Below are positions 19,491 to 27,746 of a stretch of 64,000 nucleotides of DNA, one piece after another. The first letter of the stretch is position 1; each line of letters starts with the position of its first letter. Under the pieces are notes generated by a model. That model was not told where the DNA came from and made no database searches. It saw only the letters and a list, made by a program, of their open reading frames with translations. Position numbers and translations under genes: made by a program. The DNA is from Mycolicibacterium septicum DSM 44393 (GTDB taxonomy: Bacteria > Actinomycetota > Actinomycetes > Mycobacteriales > Mycobacteriaceae). Location of the stretch: positions 2,049,880 to 2,113,879 of the forward strand of contig NZ_HG322951.1 of assembly GCF_000455325.1 (NCBI RefSeq). The letters are read 5' to 3'.

Positions 19491-19522
19491 CAATTGATGA
19501 CATTTGTCAATGTCACCAATTG
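19491..19522. promoter_or_regulatory. 32-bp palindrome upstream of the esterase-SDR-diiron-monooxygenase-MerR operon
   Basis: CAATTG at both ends and TGACATT/AATGTCA inside give 14-bp arms with one mismatch and a 4-base spacer. The site lies 38 bases upstream of the first gene, the expected place for an operator. The operon's own MerR protein is the natural candidate to bind. Confidence 0.78.
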
Positions 19523-19557
19523 ACGATGGCGGACATTCGGTTCATGCCCGCCGAGGC

Positions 19558-21369
19558 TCAGCGCGCGGGGTCTCCGCGCCACCGAAAACTGTTGACGTAC
19601 TTGCCCATATCCAGTGCCAGATCCAAGTTGGCGCCGGACGGAATGCCGGGACCGAAATCGGGGCCGTACGCGTGATACGGGCCGGTCGCGACGGCGATCA
19701 GTGCCAGGTCGTTCTTGACCGCCGCGAGAATCACCACCCGCAACCGCATGTAGTCGCCGGTGGCGTTCTGCGGCCAGCTGTCGAGGACCATCCCGTACCC
19801 GGGTTGGTAGCCGACCATGGCATTCGGGATCTCATAGTCCATGTCGGCGTCGGGGTAGGTGTCCTCGATCAGGGCCGTGGCGATCTCCTTCGGCGTCCTT
19901 CCGGCTGCGGGCTTGCTGATGAGTTGCATGGTGCCGCCGTCTCCGACCAGAAGATCCGCGGTCACCCCGTTATCGGCGGTGGTGACCGTGTAGGCGGCAC
20001 CGGTGGCCGGATAGGCGACCGAGAACCCGCCATCCGGGGCGGTGAAGCGGGGATTCGTCGCGACCGGCTCGAACGTCGGCGGACGGCCGCAGTCCGGCGG
20101 GCATACGTAACGTTCGGGAGCGGGGCTGGCCAATGCCGAAACCCCGACGAGGGCCGCAGCCAACAACGCAACACCCGCGCCCCACGCCCCCAACAGCCGC
20201 CGGTTGCCGACCCGATGCGCCGGTGGCGACAACGCGCGGATCGCGACGCCACAGTTCGGGCAGAACCTCACATCGGGAACGGTGCGTTCGCATTGTGGGC
20301 ACAGCAGCGATCCGTCTGAAGGAACGGCGGCGTCGGAGGTTTCATAGAGCAACGCGAGCTGCAGGCCGATTCGCAGCGCCAGCATCGCCAACGCCGTCAC
20401 GGCCAGATGCACTGCCAACACCAACATCTGAGACACGGGCGCGACATCGATCAGCCCGAGCATCGCATAGCAGGCGGGGACGGTTGCGGCCGTCAATGCC
20501 ACCGCCGTACGTACGGTCTTCGGGTTCTGCCGCGGGTTGTCCGGTGCCGGGGTGAACCACAAGGCGATACCGACGAGAGCTCCGGCGGCCCCAGCGGTCA
20601 AGGGCACCGCCACCGCCTGGATGCCGGCCTGTACCAGCAGCCCGCTCAATGGCCGGTCGTGGTCCACGATCCCGTCGTCGAACTGTGGAGCCAGCCGGCT
20701 CAGCGTGGCAGCCGCGGTGAAAGCCAGCGCGCTCACTGCGCCGATGGCAAAGCCGCCCAGCGATTTTCGTGGTCGCGGGGCGAACAGGCGGATCACCACT
20801 GCCGGGGTGAGCATCAGCAACATCGCGCCGAGCGGGACACCGAGGCCGTCGCGGATGATTCGGAACTGCGGAATGTCGACACCCATCGGCATGTCGTACT
20901 CGCGGGCCACCGCGGTTGCCGTCATGAGGGTCCATGCCGCGCCCAGCCCGGCGCCCAGGACGGCGGTCAGCAGCATCGTGCGTGCCGGAACATCGTGGGA
21001 GAAAACCGATCTGCGTAGGTATGCGACGAACAGCAGCGGCACCCCGAAAGCGGCGAGCGCGTTCATCGCCGCCGGCAGTCGCAGCAGGGCACACGCGGCC
21101 ACGGCGACCACCAGCACCACTATCGCCAGCCGGAACGGTGCGCGCGAACGCTGCGGCAGTTGGGGGAACAGCGAACTGACCACCGACGGCCGCAGCAGGT
21201 GCTCGCGGCCCGCGCAGTACGCGCGGATTCGCAACCACCCGGGCCCATCGCGCCGCGGATCCAGATGCGCACCGCATCGGCCGCAGAATGTGCCCGCCGG
21301 AACCTCGGCCCGGCATACCCGGCATTCGATGGTGGGCAAGGTGTCGCCGGAGCCGGTTCCGGTGCTCAT
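19558..21369 (-). CDS. Double zinc-ribbon polytopic membrane protein with C-terminal extracytoplasmic domain (fused form)
   Basis: This 603-residue protein begins with a four-Cys zinc ribbon (CRVC ... CGRC, residues 17-35). About eight hydrophobic segments follow (residues 75-345), then a second ribbon (CPQC ... CPNC near 365-382) and one more membrane helix. A C-terminal domain of about 190 residues ends in NSFRWRGDP. The C-terminal domain begins with CPPDCGRPP and is probably outside the membrane. The neighbouring pair at 22558-23766 and 21842-22561 is a split copy of the same architecture. Family function is unknown to me. The gene lies 42 bases after a Thr-rich lipoprotein gene. Confidence 0.82.
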   Translation of the reverse strand: MSTGTGSGDTLPTIECRVCRAEVPAGTFCGRCGAHLDPRRDGPGWLRIRAYCAGREHLLRPSVVSSLFPQLPQRSRAPFRLAIVVLVVAVAACALLRLPAAMNALAAFGVPLLFVAYLRRSVFSHDVPARTMLLTAVLGAGLGAAWTLMTATAVAREYDMPMGVDIPQFRIIRDGLGVPLGAMLLMLTPAVVIRLFAPRPRKSLGGFAIGAVSALAFTAAATLSRLAPQFDDGIVDHDRPLSGLLVQAGIQAVAVPLTAGAAGALVGIALWFTPAPDNPRQNPKTVRTAVALTAATVPACYAMLGLIDVAPVSQMLVLAVHLAVTALAMLALRIGLQLALLYETSDAAVPSDGSLLCPQCERTVPDVRFCPNCGVAIRALSPPAHRVGNRRLLGAWGAGVALLAAALVGVSALASPAPERYVCPPDCGRPPTFEPVATNPRFTAPDGGFSVAYPATGAAYTVTTADNGVTADLLVGDGGTMQLISKPAAGRTPKEIATALIEDTYPDADMDYEIPNAMVGYQPGYGMVLDSWPQNATGDYMRLRVVILAAVKNDLALIAVATGPYHAYGPDFGPGIPSGANLDLALDMGKYVNSFRWRGDPAR

Positions 21370-21411
21370 GGCGTGGGTGGCCGCACGGTCAACGGCCGGT
21401 ATCCGACGGTG

Positions 21412-21699
21412 CTATTGCCGGTGGGGGCTGCCGATCCCGTGACGTCCGGTGGGCGGCGCCACCGGCTCAACGTGGGTGGGCGTGAACTTGTTGGCGCCGC
21501 CGGGGGAGACCTGCTTCTCGGTGGGCCCCGCGGGCGGCGGCGTTGTGGGGGTCGTCGTTGTCGTGGTGGTGGTCGGGGTGGGGCTCGTGGTCTCGGGTGC
21601 CTTTTCGCCCGTACCGCAAGCGCTGAGCCCGACCATTCCGACGATCGCGACCGAAGCCGCGGCGGCCGCGAGGCGACGAGTTGATGGGCGTGACCTCAT
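21412..21699 (-). CDS. Small Thr/Pro-rich lipoprotein, copy 2
   Basis: The 95-residue protein starts at ATG 21699, preceded by an AGGA. It has an Arg-containing n-region, a hydrophobic stretch and the lipobox LSAC. The mature part opens with GTGEKAPE, passes through a poly-Thr run, and ends in a segment with GPTEK and GGANKFTP. The same layout and the words PTEK...NxFTP occur in the lipoprotein at 25426-25710, so the two are paralogues. It is probably anchored on the outer face of the plasma membrane. It sits between the split and fused zinc-ribbon genes. Confidence 0.78.
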   Translation of the reverse strand: MRSRPSTRRLAAAAASVAIVGMVGLSACGTGEKAPETTSPTPTTTTTTTTPTTPPPAGPTEKQVSPGGANKFTPTHVEPVAPPTGRHGIGSPHRQ

Positions 21700-21841
21700 G
21701 ATTAGTCCTAACTGTCCCCCGCCTGGCGATTCGGGAACAGCGCCCGAATCGGATTGCCAGCAAACTCTAACCCGGCGCGGCCCGGCGTGGGCGTCAATTG
21801 TGAGTTTTCGATCGGCGGCGGCACCGTATCGAAAAGCTGGT

Positions 21842-22561
21842 TCAGCGGTTGGGATCTCCGCGCCAGCGGAAGCTGTTGACATATTTGCCCATGTCCAGCG
21901 CCAACTGCAGGTTCGCGCCCGAGGGTTTACTGGCGCCGGAGCCGGGGCCGAACTCCCGGTAGGGTCCGACGGCCGACGCGACGAGGGCGAGGTCGTCTTT
22001 CACGGCGACCAACACCAGGACCCGCATCCGCATGTAGTTACTTGTGGCGCCCTGTGGCCAGCAGTCGGCGACCAGCCCGAAGCCCGGGTGGTAACCGACC
22101 ATCGCATTCGGGATGTTGTAGGCGGTCTTGGTGTCCGGAAAGGTCTTTTTGACCAGGGAATTGGCGATGTCCTCGGGGCTGCGCCCGCCTGCCGGTTCGC
22201 TGAACAACTGCAGCATGCCGCCGTCACCGGCCTGGAATTCCGCGGTGACACCCGTCGGGTTGGTGGTGACCTTGTACGCAGAGGAAGCCACCGGGTAGGA
22301 GACCGAGAAGCTTCCGTCTGGGGCGGTGAACACCGGATTGATCACCACGGCCTGCCCGGTCGGGGGCCGCCCACAGTCGGGTGGACACATGTAGCGGGCC
22401 GGGGACTTGCTCGTGGCATGGGAGACCCAGACCAATGCACCGGCCACCAGGGCGATTCCGGTGCCCAGGATCGCCAGCAGTTTCAGGGCCGAGGTTCCGC
22501 GGACGGCTCGGGTCCTGCCCGTGGAAATGGGTACCGCGTAGCCGGGAAAGAACGTGCTCAT
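21842..22561 (-). CDS. Single-pass protein equivalent to the C-terminal domain of the zinc-ribbon membrane protein
   Basis: The 239-residue protein has one membrane helix (about residues 26-46) followed by CPPDCGRPP and an extracytoplasmic domain. That domain aligns throughout with the last 200 residues of the fused protein at 19558-21369. Shared stretches include PSGANL-LALDMGKYVNSFRWRGDP. Its ATG overlaps the stop of the preceding gene by 4 bases (ATGA), so the two halves are likely made in equal amounts and work as one unit. Function unknown. Confidence 0.82.
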   Translation of the reverse strand: MSTFFPGYAVPISTGRTRAVRGTSALKLLAILGTGIALVAGALVWVSHATSKSPARYMCPPDCGRPPTGQAVVINPVFTAPDGSFSVSYPVASSAYKVTTNPTGVTAEFQAGDGGMLQLFSEPAGGRSPEDIANSLVKKTFPDTKTAYNIPNAMVGYHPGFGLVADCWPQGATSNYMRMRVLVLVAVKDDLALVASAVGPYREFGPGSGASKPSGANLQLALDMGKYVNSFRWRGDPNR

Positions 22562-23766
22562 CCGGTGCCGGCCCCCGGATCACGTACCGGCCGGTGCTCG
22601 CGGCGTTCGGCCCGGGATGTGCGTGACGATGCGTGGGTGGCCGCACCGCAGTGGGGGCAGAACGACATGTCGGGCACGACGTGACCACAGCGTGGGCAGA
22701 AGATGGGTTGGTCGGAGGCGATCTCGTCCTGTGCTTCGTGCAGCAGCGCCAGATGCAGACCGACGCGCAGCGCCAAGATCGCCAGCAGCGCAACCCCGAT
22801 GTGCACCGCGAGCTGGATCCACTGGGGGATACGGGCAACATCGACAAGGCCAAGCGCGGTGTAGATGATCAGCACCGCGAACGCGCAGGAGAACATCACC
22901 AGCCGGACGTAGCCGACGTGTTTGTCGGCCTTGGTGGCGGGGCGGGTGAACCACAATGCCGCGCCGATCAGGCCGCCGATGGCCGCTGCGGTCAAAGGTA
23001 CGGCGACACCGCGGATTCCGGCTTCGACGATCAGCCCGGACATCGGGCGGTTGCGGGCCACCATTCCGGTGGTGAGCTGTGGTGCCAGCCGGGTCAGGGT
23101 GGCCGCCGCGGTGAATGCCGTCGCGCCGAGTGCGCCGATCATGAAGCCGTCCAACGATTCCCGGCTCGCCGGGCGCAGCACGCGGACCACGACGGCAGGT
23201 ACCAGCATCAGGACCGCGCCGCCCAGCGGAATACCCAAGCCGTTGCGCACCATCCGGGATCCGGTCACCCCCACACCGAGTGGGACGCCGTAGGACTTGG
23301 CCATGGCGTGGCCGGTGAGGAGCACCCAGCCCACGCCCAGCGCGACTCCCAGCACGATGGCCACCGCCAGATTGACGCGGTGCAGATCGCGGAAGGCGTC
23401 GGACTCATAGAGGTAGAGCAGGAACAGCAATGGGAGCCCGAGTGCGGCAACCGCGATCAGGGCCGCGGGCAGCCGTAACAGCGCACACGCCACCAACCCG
23501 GCCAGCAGGACCAGCATCGCGATGCGGAACGGCATGCGGGACTGGTGCGACAGATGGGGGAACAGCGAGCTGGCGATCGACGGGCGTAGCAGGTGCTCAT
23601 CGGGGGCGACGCAGGATGCGCTGAGGCGCAACCATTCCGGTCCGTCTCCTCGCTCCTTGTCGATCGGTACCCCGCACAGACCGCAGTACTTGCCGTCTGG
23701 CACGTCGATCTTGCAGACGCGGCATTCGGTGGTGGGGACGTCGGTGTCGTCGGGCGTATCGGTCAT
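22558..23766 (-). CDS. Double zinc-ribbon polytopic membrane protein (split form, N-terminal partner)
   Basis: The 402-residue protein has an N-terminal zinc ribbon (CRVC ... CGLC, residues 14-32), a block of about eight membrane segments, and a second ribbon (CPRCGHVVPDMSFCPHCG). It ends about 30 residues later, just where the paralogue at 19558-21369 would enter its last membrane helix. The start ATG at 23766 overlaps the stop of the S53 peptidase gene (ATGA), and its stop overlaps the start of the C-terminal partner gene. It is thus the middle of a translationally coupled trio. I do not recognise a characterised homologue. Confidence 0.82.
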   Translation of the reverse strand: MTDTPDDTDVPTTECRVCKIDVPDGKYCGLCGVPIDKERGDGPEWLRLSASCVAPDEHLLRPSIASSLFPHLSHQSRMPFRIAMLVLLAGLVACALLRLPAALIAVAALGLPLLFLLYLYESDAFRDLHRVNLAVAIVLGVALGVGWVLLTGHAMAKSYGVPLGVGVTGSRMVRNGLGIPLGGAVLMLVPAVVVRVLRPASRESLDGFMIGALGATAFTAAATLTRLAPQLTTGMVARNRPMSGLIVEAGIRGVAVPLTAAAIGGLIGAALWFTRPATKADKHVGYVRLVMFSCAFAVLIIYTALGLVDVARIPQWIQLAVHIGVALLAILALRVGLHLALLHEAQDEIASDQPIFCPRCGHVVPDMSFCPHCGAATHASSRTSRAERREHRPVRDPGAGTG

Positions 23767-25394
23767 CGGCTCGCCTTCTGCAGGATGAGAAGGTTCTTGG
23801 CGAGGTTTTCCACGTCGGGTGTGCCCAGCCCGGTCACCAGGTCGTAGCCGGGTGCGGCACTGGCGACCGCGTTGCCGCCGAGGGTGACGTCGCGGAACGC
23901 CGGCAGCGGTGCTCCTCTGGCGATGCGGTACAGCAGCGGATTGAAATCGCCGAGCGCGCGGCCGCCGTTGGCGATCAGGTACTGATTCATCACCGCGGCC
24001 ATCGCGGCCCACAGCGGTGCGGACTGCGAGGTCCCGCCCCCGACCAGAACCTGGCCGTTCAGAACGATTTTCACTCCGGTGAACGGGTCGGCGACGGCGG
24101 AGATGTCGGGAGTCAGCCGCTTCTGCTCGCCGCCGGCTTCGGTGCTGCCGGGGGCGGACAGCCCCTTCTGCCAGTCCGGGCGGTCGAACAGCGCGGACAC
24201 GCCGCCGCCGGTGCCCTGCGACAGCGGAACGTCGAACCAGGCCTGCTCGGCCAGCCAGTCGCCGTCGGCGTCGGTGGACAGCGTCGTGCCGCCGACATCG
24301 GTGATCTCGGGAAGGGAGGCCACCGAGTCGAGGCCGATGTCGTCCTTGCCGGGCGCGGACGACCAGTCTTGTCCGCCTTTGCATTCCAGGCCGGCGAGGT
24401 CACCGCTGGCGTTGAATGCCGTGGTGCCGTGGGTGTGCGCGGTGGCCAGTGCGGAGCGGACGGGGGCGAGATCGGCGGCGGTGATCAACTTGTCGCAGCC
24501 CCAGCCGATCGAGAAGCTCCACACCGCGCCGGGGAACTGCTGGTCCGCGGACTCCAGCATCTTCCCGATCTTCTCGTAGGCACCGTCACCTTGCACTGTC
24601 TGCCTGGCGTTGACCACGACCTTCTGCGCGTCAGGGGCGACGGCGTGGGCGACCTGGAGGTCCATGGTGGTCTCACCACGCGGTGCGCTCGGTTGGCCGC
24701 CGACCACTGTCGGGGTGAACCTGGGCAGGCCGAATGTGGCGGCGAACGTGTCCAGATCGGCCTGGTCGAAACCGTCGAACGCGAAGAACACGATGGTGGT
24801 GCCCTTGCCGGTGAACCCCTGCTTCGCCAGGCCGGCAAGGTTGTAGGTGTTGAGCACCGCCTGTGGCGTCAGCCCTTGGTCCGGAACATCGGTGGGTAGG
24901 TTCCGCAGGTCCGGCAGCGACATCCGGTACGGCGTGTAGCCCAGGATGCGGCCGACTCCGGAGACCTCCCCGGCCAGCGGTTCGGGTACCGACGGCTGCT
25001 GCGGTGAGGCGTAGAACTCCTGACCGCGGCGGCCCCGGTAGTCATGGATGTCCACCCCGAAAGCGGATGCCATCGCGGCGGATCGGCCCTCGGCGATCGC
25101 CCAGGCATCACCGGGTCGCCACCGGATCGACAGTGAGCGCTGCTCGGCCCACCCGAACAGCGCAGCAGGCCGGGTGGCGCCGTGCAGCGTCATGGTCAGC
25201 TGTGCCGAGCCGGTGTCGGCCGGCCCGAGATCGGTTGAGGCAGAAAGTAGTTGGGCGTACGGACCCGTGATCTGGGTGGGTCCGTACGCCCAATTGCCCG
25301 TGGTGGGGCTGGTTCGCAGGTCGGAGACCAGCAGGACGCTGAACAGGATCAGCGCCAGTAACGCCCGCCCGGGGGCGATGTTCTTCCCGGCCAT
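23763..25394 (-). CDS. S53 family (sedolisin/kumamolisin-type) serine-carboxyl peptidase, membrane-anchored or secreted
   Basis: The 543-residue protein has an N-terminal hydrophobic segment (residues 11-24), a pro-region to about residue 170, and a complete sedolisin catalytic set. Glu241 and Asp245 are in GETTMD, Asp332 is in NASGD, and Ser456 is in GGGTSQSAP. A C-terminal calcium-site pattern reads TGLGTPDVENL. It should be an acid-active endopeptidase made as a zymogen and acting outside the plasma membrane. Its stop overlaps the start of the zinc-ribbon membrane gene, which ties protease and membrane protein into one operon. Confidence 0.88.
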   Translation of the reverse strand: MAGKNIAPGRALLALILFSVLLVSDLRTSPTTGNWAYGPTQITGPYAQLLSASTDLGPADTGSAQLTMTLHGATRPAALFGWAEQRSLSIRWRPGDAWAIAEGRSAAMASAFGVDIHDYRGRRGQEFYASPQQPSVPEPLAGEVSGVGRILGYTPYRMSLPDLRNLPTDVPDQGLTPQAVLNTYNLAGLAKQGFTGKGTTIVFFAFDGFDQADLDTFAATFGLPRFTPTVVGGQPSAPRGETTMDLQVAHAVAPDAQKVVVNARQTVQGDGAYEKIGKMLESADQQFPGAVWSFSIGWGCDKLITAADLAPVRSALATAHTHGTTAFNASGDLAGLECKGGQDWSSAPGKDDIGLDSVASLPEITDVGGTTLSTDADGDWLAEQAWFDVPLSQGTGGGVSALFDRPDWQKGLSAPGSTEAGGEQKRLTPDISAVADPFTGVKIVLNGQVLVGGGTSQSAPLWAAMAAVMNQYLIANGGRALGDFNPLLYRIARGAPLPAFRDVTLGGNAVASAAPGYDLVTGLGTPDVENLAKNLLILQKASR

Positions 25395-25425
25395 GGGAGA
25401 ACGACCGACTTTCTGCGCTCCGCGT

Positions 25426-25710
25426 CTAGTTGTCGCCGGGGATCGCGGTCGGGGCCGGGGGTGCCTTCACGCCCGGGGTGAACAGGTTGCCGCCGGTGGG
25501 GTTGATCGACTTCTCGGTCGGCTCGACCGTAGGCGGCGGGGCGGGAGTGGCCGGCGTTGTGGTGGTGGTCGTCGTCGTCGTGGTCGGCGTGGTGGTCTCG
25601 GGACCCTTCTTCTCCTCGGTACCGCACGCCGCGGTGAACGAGATCATCCCGATGACTGCCGCACCGCCGGCGATGACGGTGAGCCGACGAGTCAACTGCC
25701 CAGACTTCAT
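25426..25710 (-). CDS. Small Thr/Pro-rich lipoprotein, copy 1
   Basis: The 94-residue protein starts at ATG 25710 with GAGGA just upstream. It has a signal peptide ending in the lipobox-like TAAC and then CGTEEKKGPE. A run of about ten Thr and a Pro-rich linker follow, and then VEPTEKSINPTGGNLFTPG. It parallels the copy at 21412-21699. It heads the S53/zinc-ribbon operon, 31 bases before the peptidase. A longer frame to 25959 exists, but the lipobox and ribosome site favour the short form. Function unknown. Confidence 0.77.
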   Translation of the reverse strand: MKSGQLTRRLTVIAGGAAVIGMISFTAACGTEEKKGPETTTPTTTTTTTTTTPATPAPPPTVEPTEKSINPTGGNLFTPGVKAPPAPTAIPGDN

Positions 25711-26003
25711 GATGCTGTCCTCACTGTCCCCCGTGCTGTTACAGAACTTGGCCTTCGGCGAATCGCAGTGGATTCCCACTACCTGCAACGCAAGTCGTGG
25801 CCAGTCCCATCCCGAAGCGGGTTCTGGTGAACGGAACTCTAACTTAAGGTCCGCGCGGTCGCAGAGCCATTCCGGCCGGCCCCGCCTTCCGGGGTCGGTG
25901 ACCGCCCACCGCGGCTTGACGCTGTCGGGGGGTGGGTGTTTACTCGAGCCATCGAACATATATTCGAAAATGATGGCGAACAGATGGTGCGGGAGGTGTT
26001 GTT
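25711..26003. other. Divergent intergenic region, lipoprotein operon / imuA'
   Basis: This 293-base gap holds the promoters of the leftward S53 cluster and of the rightward imuA'-imuB genes. The only motif I can name is the SOS box at 25952-25967. Between 25730 and 25930 I see no convincing gene. Confidence 0.6.
25952..25967. promoter_or_regulatory. LexA SOS box of imuA'-imuB
   Basis: TCGAAC-ATAT-ATTCGA differs by one base from the mycobacterial LexA consensus TCGAAC-N4-GTTCGA. It lies 37 bases upstream of the GTG start of imuA'. DNA damage should derepress the operon. Confidence 0.88.
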
Positions 26004-26711
26004 GTGACTGTTGCGGCGGAGCTCGATTTACACCGGCTCACCCGCTCCGAACAGGTAGAACACCTTCGGCGCAAGATTGCCTCGGTATCGGGGAAGGTTG
26101 GCCAGGCGCATCGCGGCATGCCCCGGGCCGCGGCGGTGATTCCGGCTCGGGAATCTTTGCTGGCGGAGCCTGAAACGCTGGTTGAGACGTTGCCGGAAGG
26201 CCTGCCGACGATGCTGCCGCGCGGGTCCGTCGCGGTGGCCGCGGGTGCCCGATCGCTGTCGCTGGGCATGGTGGCGGCGGTGACGGCCGCGGGTGGGCAT
26301 GCGGTGATCGTCGGCCAACCCGATGTCGGACTGTTGGCCGCGGTGGAGATGGGCGCCGATCTGAGCCGGCTCGCAGTGATCCCCGACCCGGGCGCCGACC
26401 CCGTCGAGGTGGCCTCGGTGCTGATGGACGGGATGGATCTGGTGGTGCTCGGGCTGGGCGGACGTTCGGTGCCGCCGAGCCGGGCCCGGGTGATGGTGGC
26501 ACGGGCCCGGCAGAAAGGCTGCACCCTGCTGATCACCGATGGTGACTGGCAGGGCGCGTCGGCCCGGCTGGAGGCCCGGGTCTCCGGCTATGAGGTGGCC
26601 GGCGCGGGCCGGGACACCCCGATGCCAGGACGCGGCCGGATCAGCCGGGTCCGGCTGGCCATGCGTGCCCGGGGGCGGGGCACCGGATCGGCCTGCGCGG
26701 TAGGCGGATAG
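26004..26711 (+). CDS. imuA': ImuA', accessory factor of the DnaE2 mutasome
   Basis: The 235-residue protein is a distant RecA-fold relative: residues [19 protein letters not shown] resemble a degenerate RecA Walker A region. The start is GTG at 26004 with GGGAGG upstream. Position between an SOS box and imuB matches Rv3395c. In mycobacteria ImuA' binds the ImuB C-terminus and is needed for DnaE2-dependent damage-induced mutagenesis. The stop is 3 bases before imuB. Confidence 0.88.
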   Translation: MTVAAELDLHRLTRSEQVEHLRRKIASVSGKVGQAHRGMPRAAAVIPARESLLAEPETLVETLPEGLPTMLPRGSVAVAAGARSLSLGMVAAVTAAGGHAVIVGQPDVGLLAAVEMGADLSRLAVIPDPGADPVEVASVLMDGMDLVVLGLGGRSVPPSRARVMVARARQKGCTLLITDGDWQGASARLEARVSGYEVAGAGRDTPMPGRGRISRVRLAMRARGRGTGSACAVGG

Positions 26712-26714
26712 CTC

Positions 26715-27746
26715 GTGCCCGCGGAATCCAGGGTGCTGGCCCTCTGGTGTATGGACTGGCCGGCAGTGGCCGCGGCGACGGCGGCAGGATTGACGTCGAC
26801 GGTGCCGGTCGCGGTGACCCTGGCCAACCGGGTGATCGCCTGCTCGGCGTCCGCGCGCGCGGCCGGGGTCCGGCGGGGACTGCGGCGCCGCGAGGCGCAG
26901 GCCCGGTGCCCGCAACTGCACGTCGTCACCGCCGATCCGGCCAGGGACGCCCGCCATTTCGAGAACGTGACGCTTGCGGTCGACGATCTGGTGCCGCGCG
27001 CCGAGGTGCTGCGTCCGGGACTGTTGGTGCTCTCGGTGCGTGGTGCGGCGCGGTACTTCGGGTCCGAACCGGTTGCGGCCGAACGACTGATCGATGCCGT
27101 CGCAGCGGCGGGGGCCGAATGCCAGGTCGGTATCGCCGATCAACTTTCCACCGCGGTCTTCGCCGCTCGGGCGGGGTGCATCGTCGAACCCGGGGACGAC
27201 GCCCGGTTTCTCTCCGGGTTGTCGATCCGGCAGTTGGCCACCGAACCGGCCCTGGCCGCTCCCGGCCGCGAGGACCTGGCAGACCTGTTGTGGCGGATGG
27301 GTATCCGAACCCTGGGGCAGTTCGCCGAGTTGTCCCGCACCGATGTCGCCTCCCGGTTCGGGGCCGATGCGGTGACGGCGCACCGGTTCGCCTGTGGGGA
27401 ACCGGACCGGGGCCCCTCCGGGCGGGATCCGGCCACCGAACTCGATGCCGTGATGAACTGCGACCCGCCGATCGAACGGGTGGATGCCGCGGCCTTCGCG
27501 GGACGGTCACTGGCCAGTGATCTGCATCGTCATCTGGAGGCGGCCGGGGTGGGCTGTACCCGGTTGGCCATCCATGCCGTCACCGCCAATGGTGAAGAGC
27601 TGGAACGGGTCTGGCGGTGTGCCGAACCGCTGACCGAGGATGCCACCGCCGACCGGGTGCGTTGGCAGCTGGACGGCTGGCTGAACCGCCGTACCTCTGA
27701 GCGGCCCACCGCCCCGGTGACGGTGTTGCGCCTGCGCCCGGTGTAG
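26715..27746 (+). CDS. imuB: ImuB, N-terminal polymerase-like part (frame interrupted by amber codon)
   Basis: Translation from GTG 26715 gives 343 residues and stops at TAG 27744-27746. The same frame then continues without a break to 28304, and the two parts together make about 529 residues, the length of intact mycobacterial ImuB. This part holds the Y-family polymerase-like fold. Its palm start reads LALWCMDWP and lacks the usual acidic metal ligands, as expected of the inactive ImuB scaffold. A helix-hairpin-helix (LADLLWRMGIRTLGQFAEL) and most of the little-finger region are present. Truncation here removes the beta-clamp motif QLPLWG and the C-terminal interaction domain. If real, the mutation should disable the mutasome. 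Confidence 0.8.
   Translation: MPAESRVLALWCMDWPAVAAATAAGLTSTVPVAVTLANRVIACSASARAAGVRRGLRRREAQARCPQLHVVTADPARDARHFENVTLAVDDLVPRAEVLRPGLLVLSVRGAARYFGSEPVAAERLIDAVAAAGAECQVGIADQLSTAVFAARAGCIVEPGDDARFLSGLSIRQLATEPALAAPGREDLADLLWRMGIRTLGQFAELSRTDVASRFGADAVTAHRFACGEPDRGPSGRDPATELDAVMNCDPPIERVDAAAFAGRSLASDLHRHLEAAGVGCTRLAIHAVTANGEELERVWRCAEPLTEDATADRVRWQLDGWLNRRTSERPTAPVTVLRLRPV

Noticed and set aside
21530..21600. GT-rich tract considered as a simple-sequence regulatory repeat
   Set aside because: It encodes the poly-Thr/Pro linker of the lipoprotein; the same coding tract occurs in its paralogue near 25560-25600.
22558..24384. 608-codon version of the split zinc-ribbon protein
   Set aside because: The extra N-terminal part is a shadow of the S53 peptidase gene. 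ATG 23766 begins the conserved zinc ribbon.
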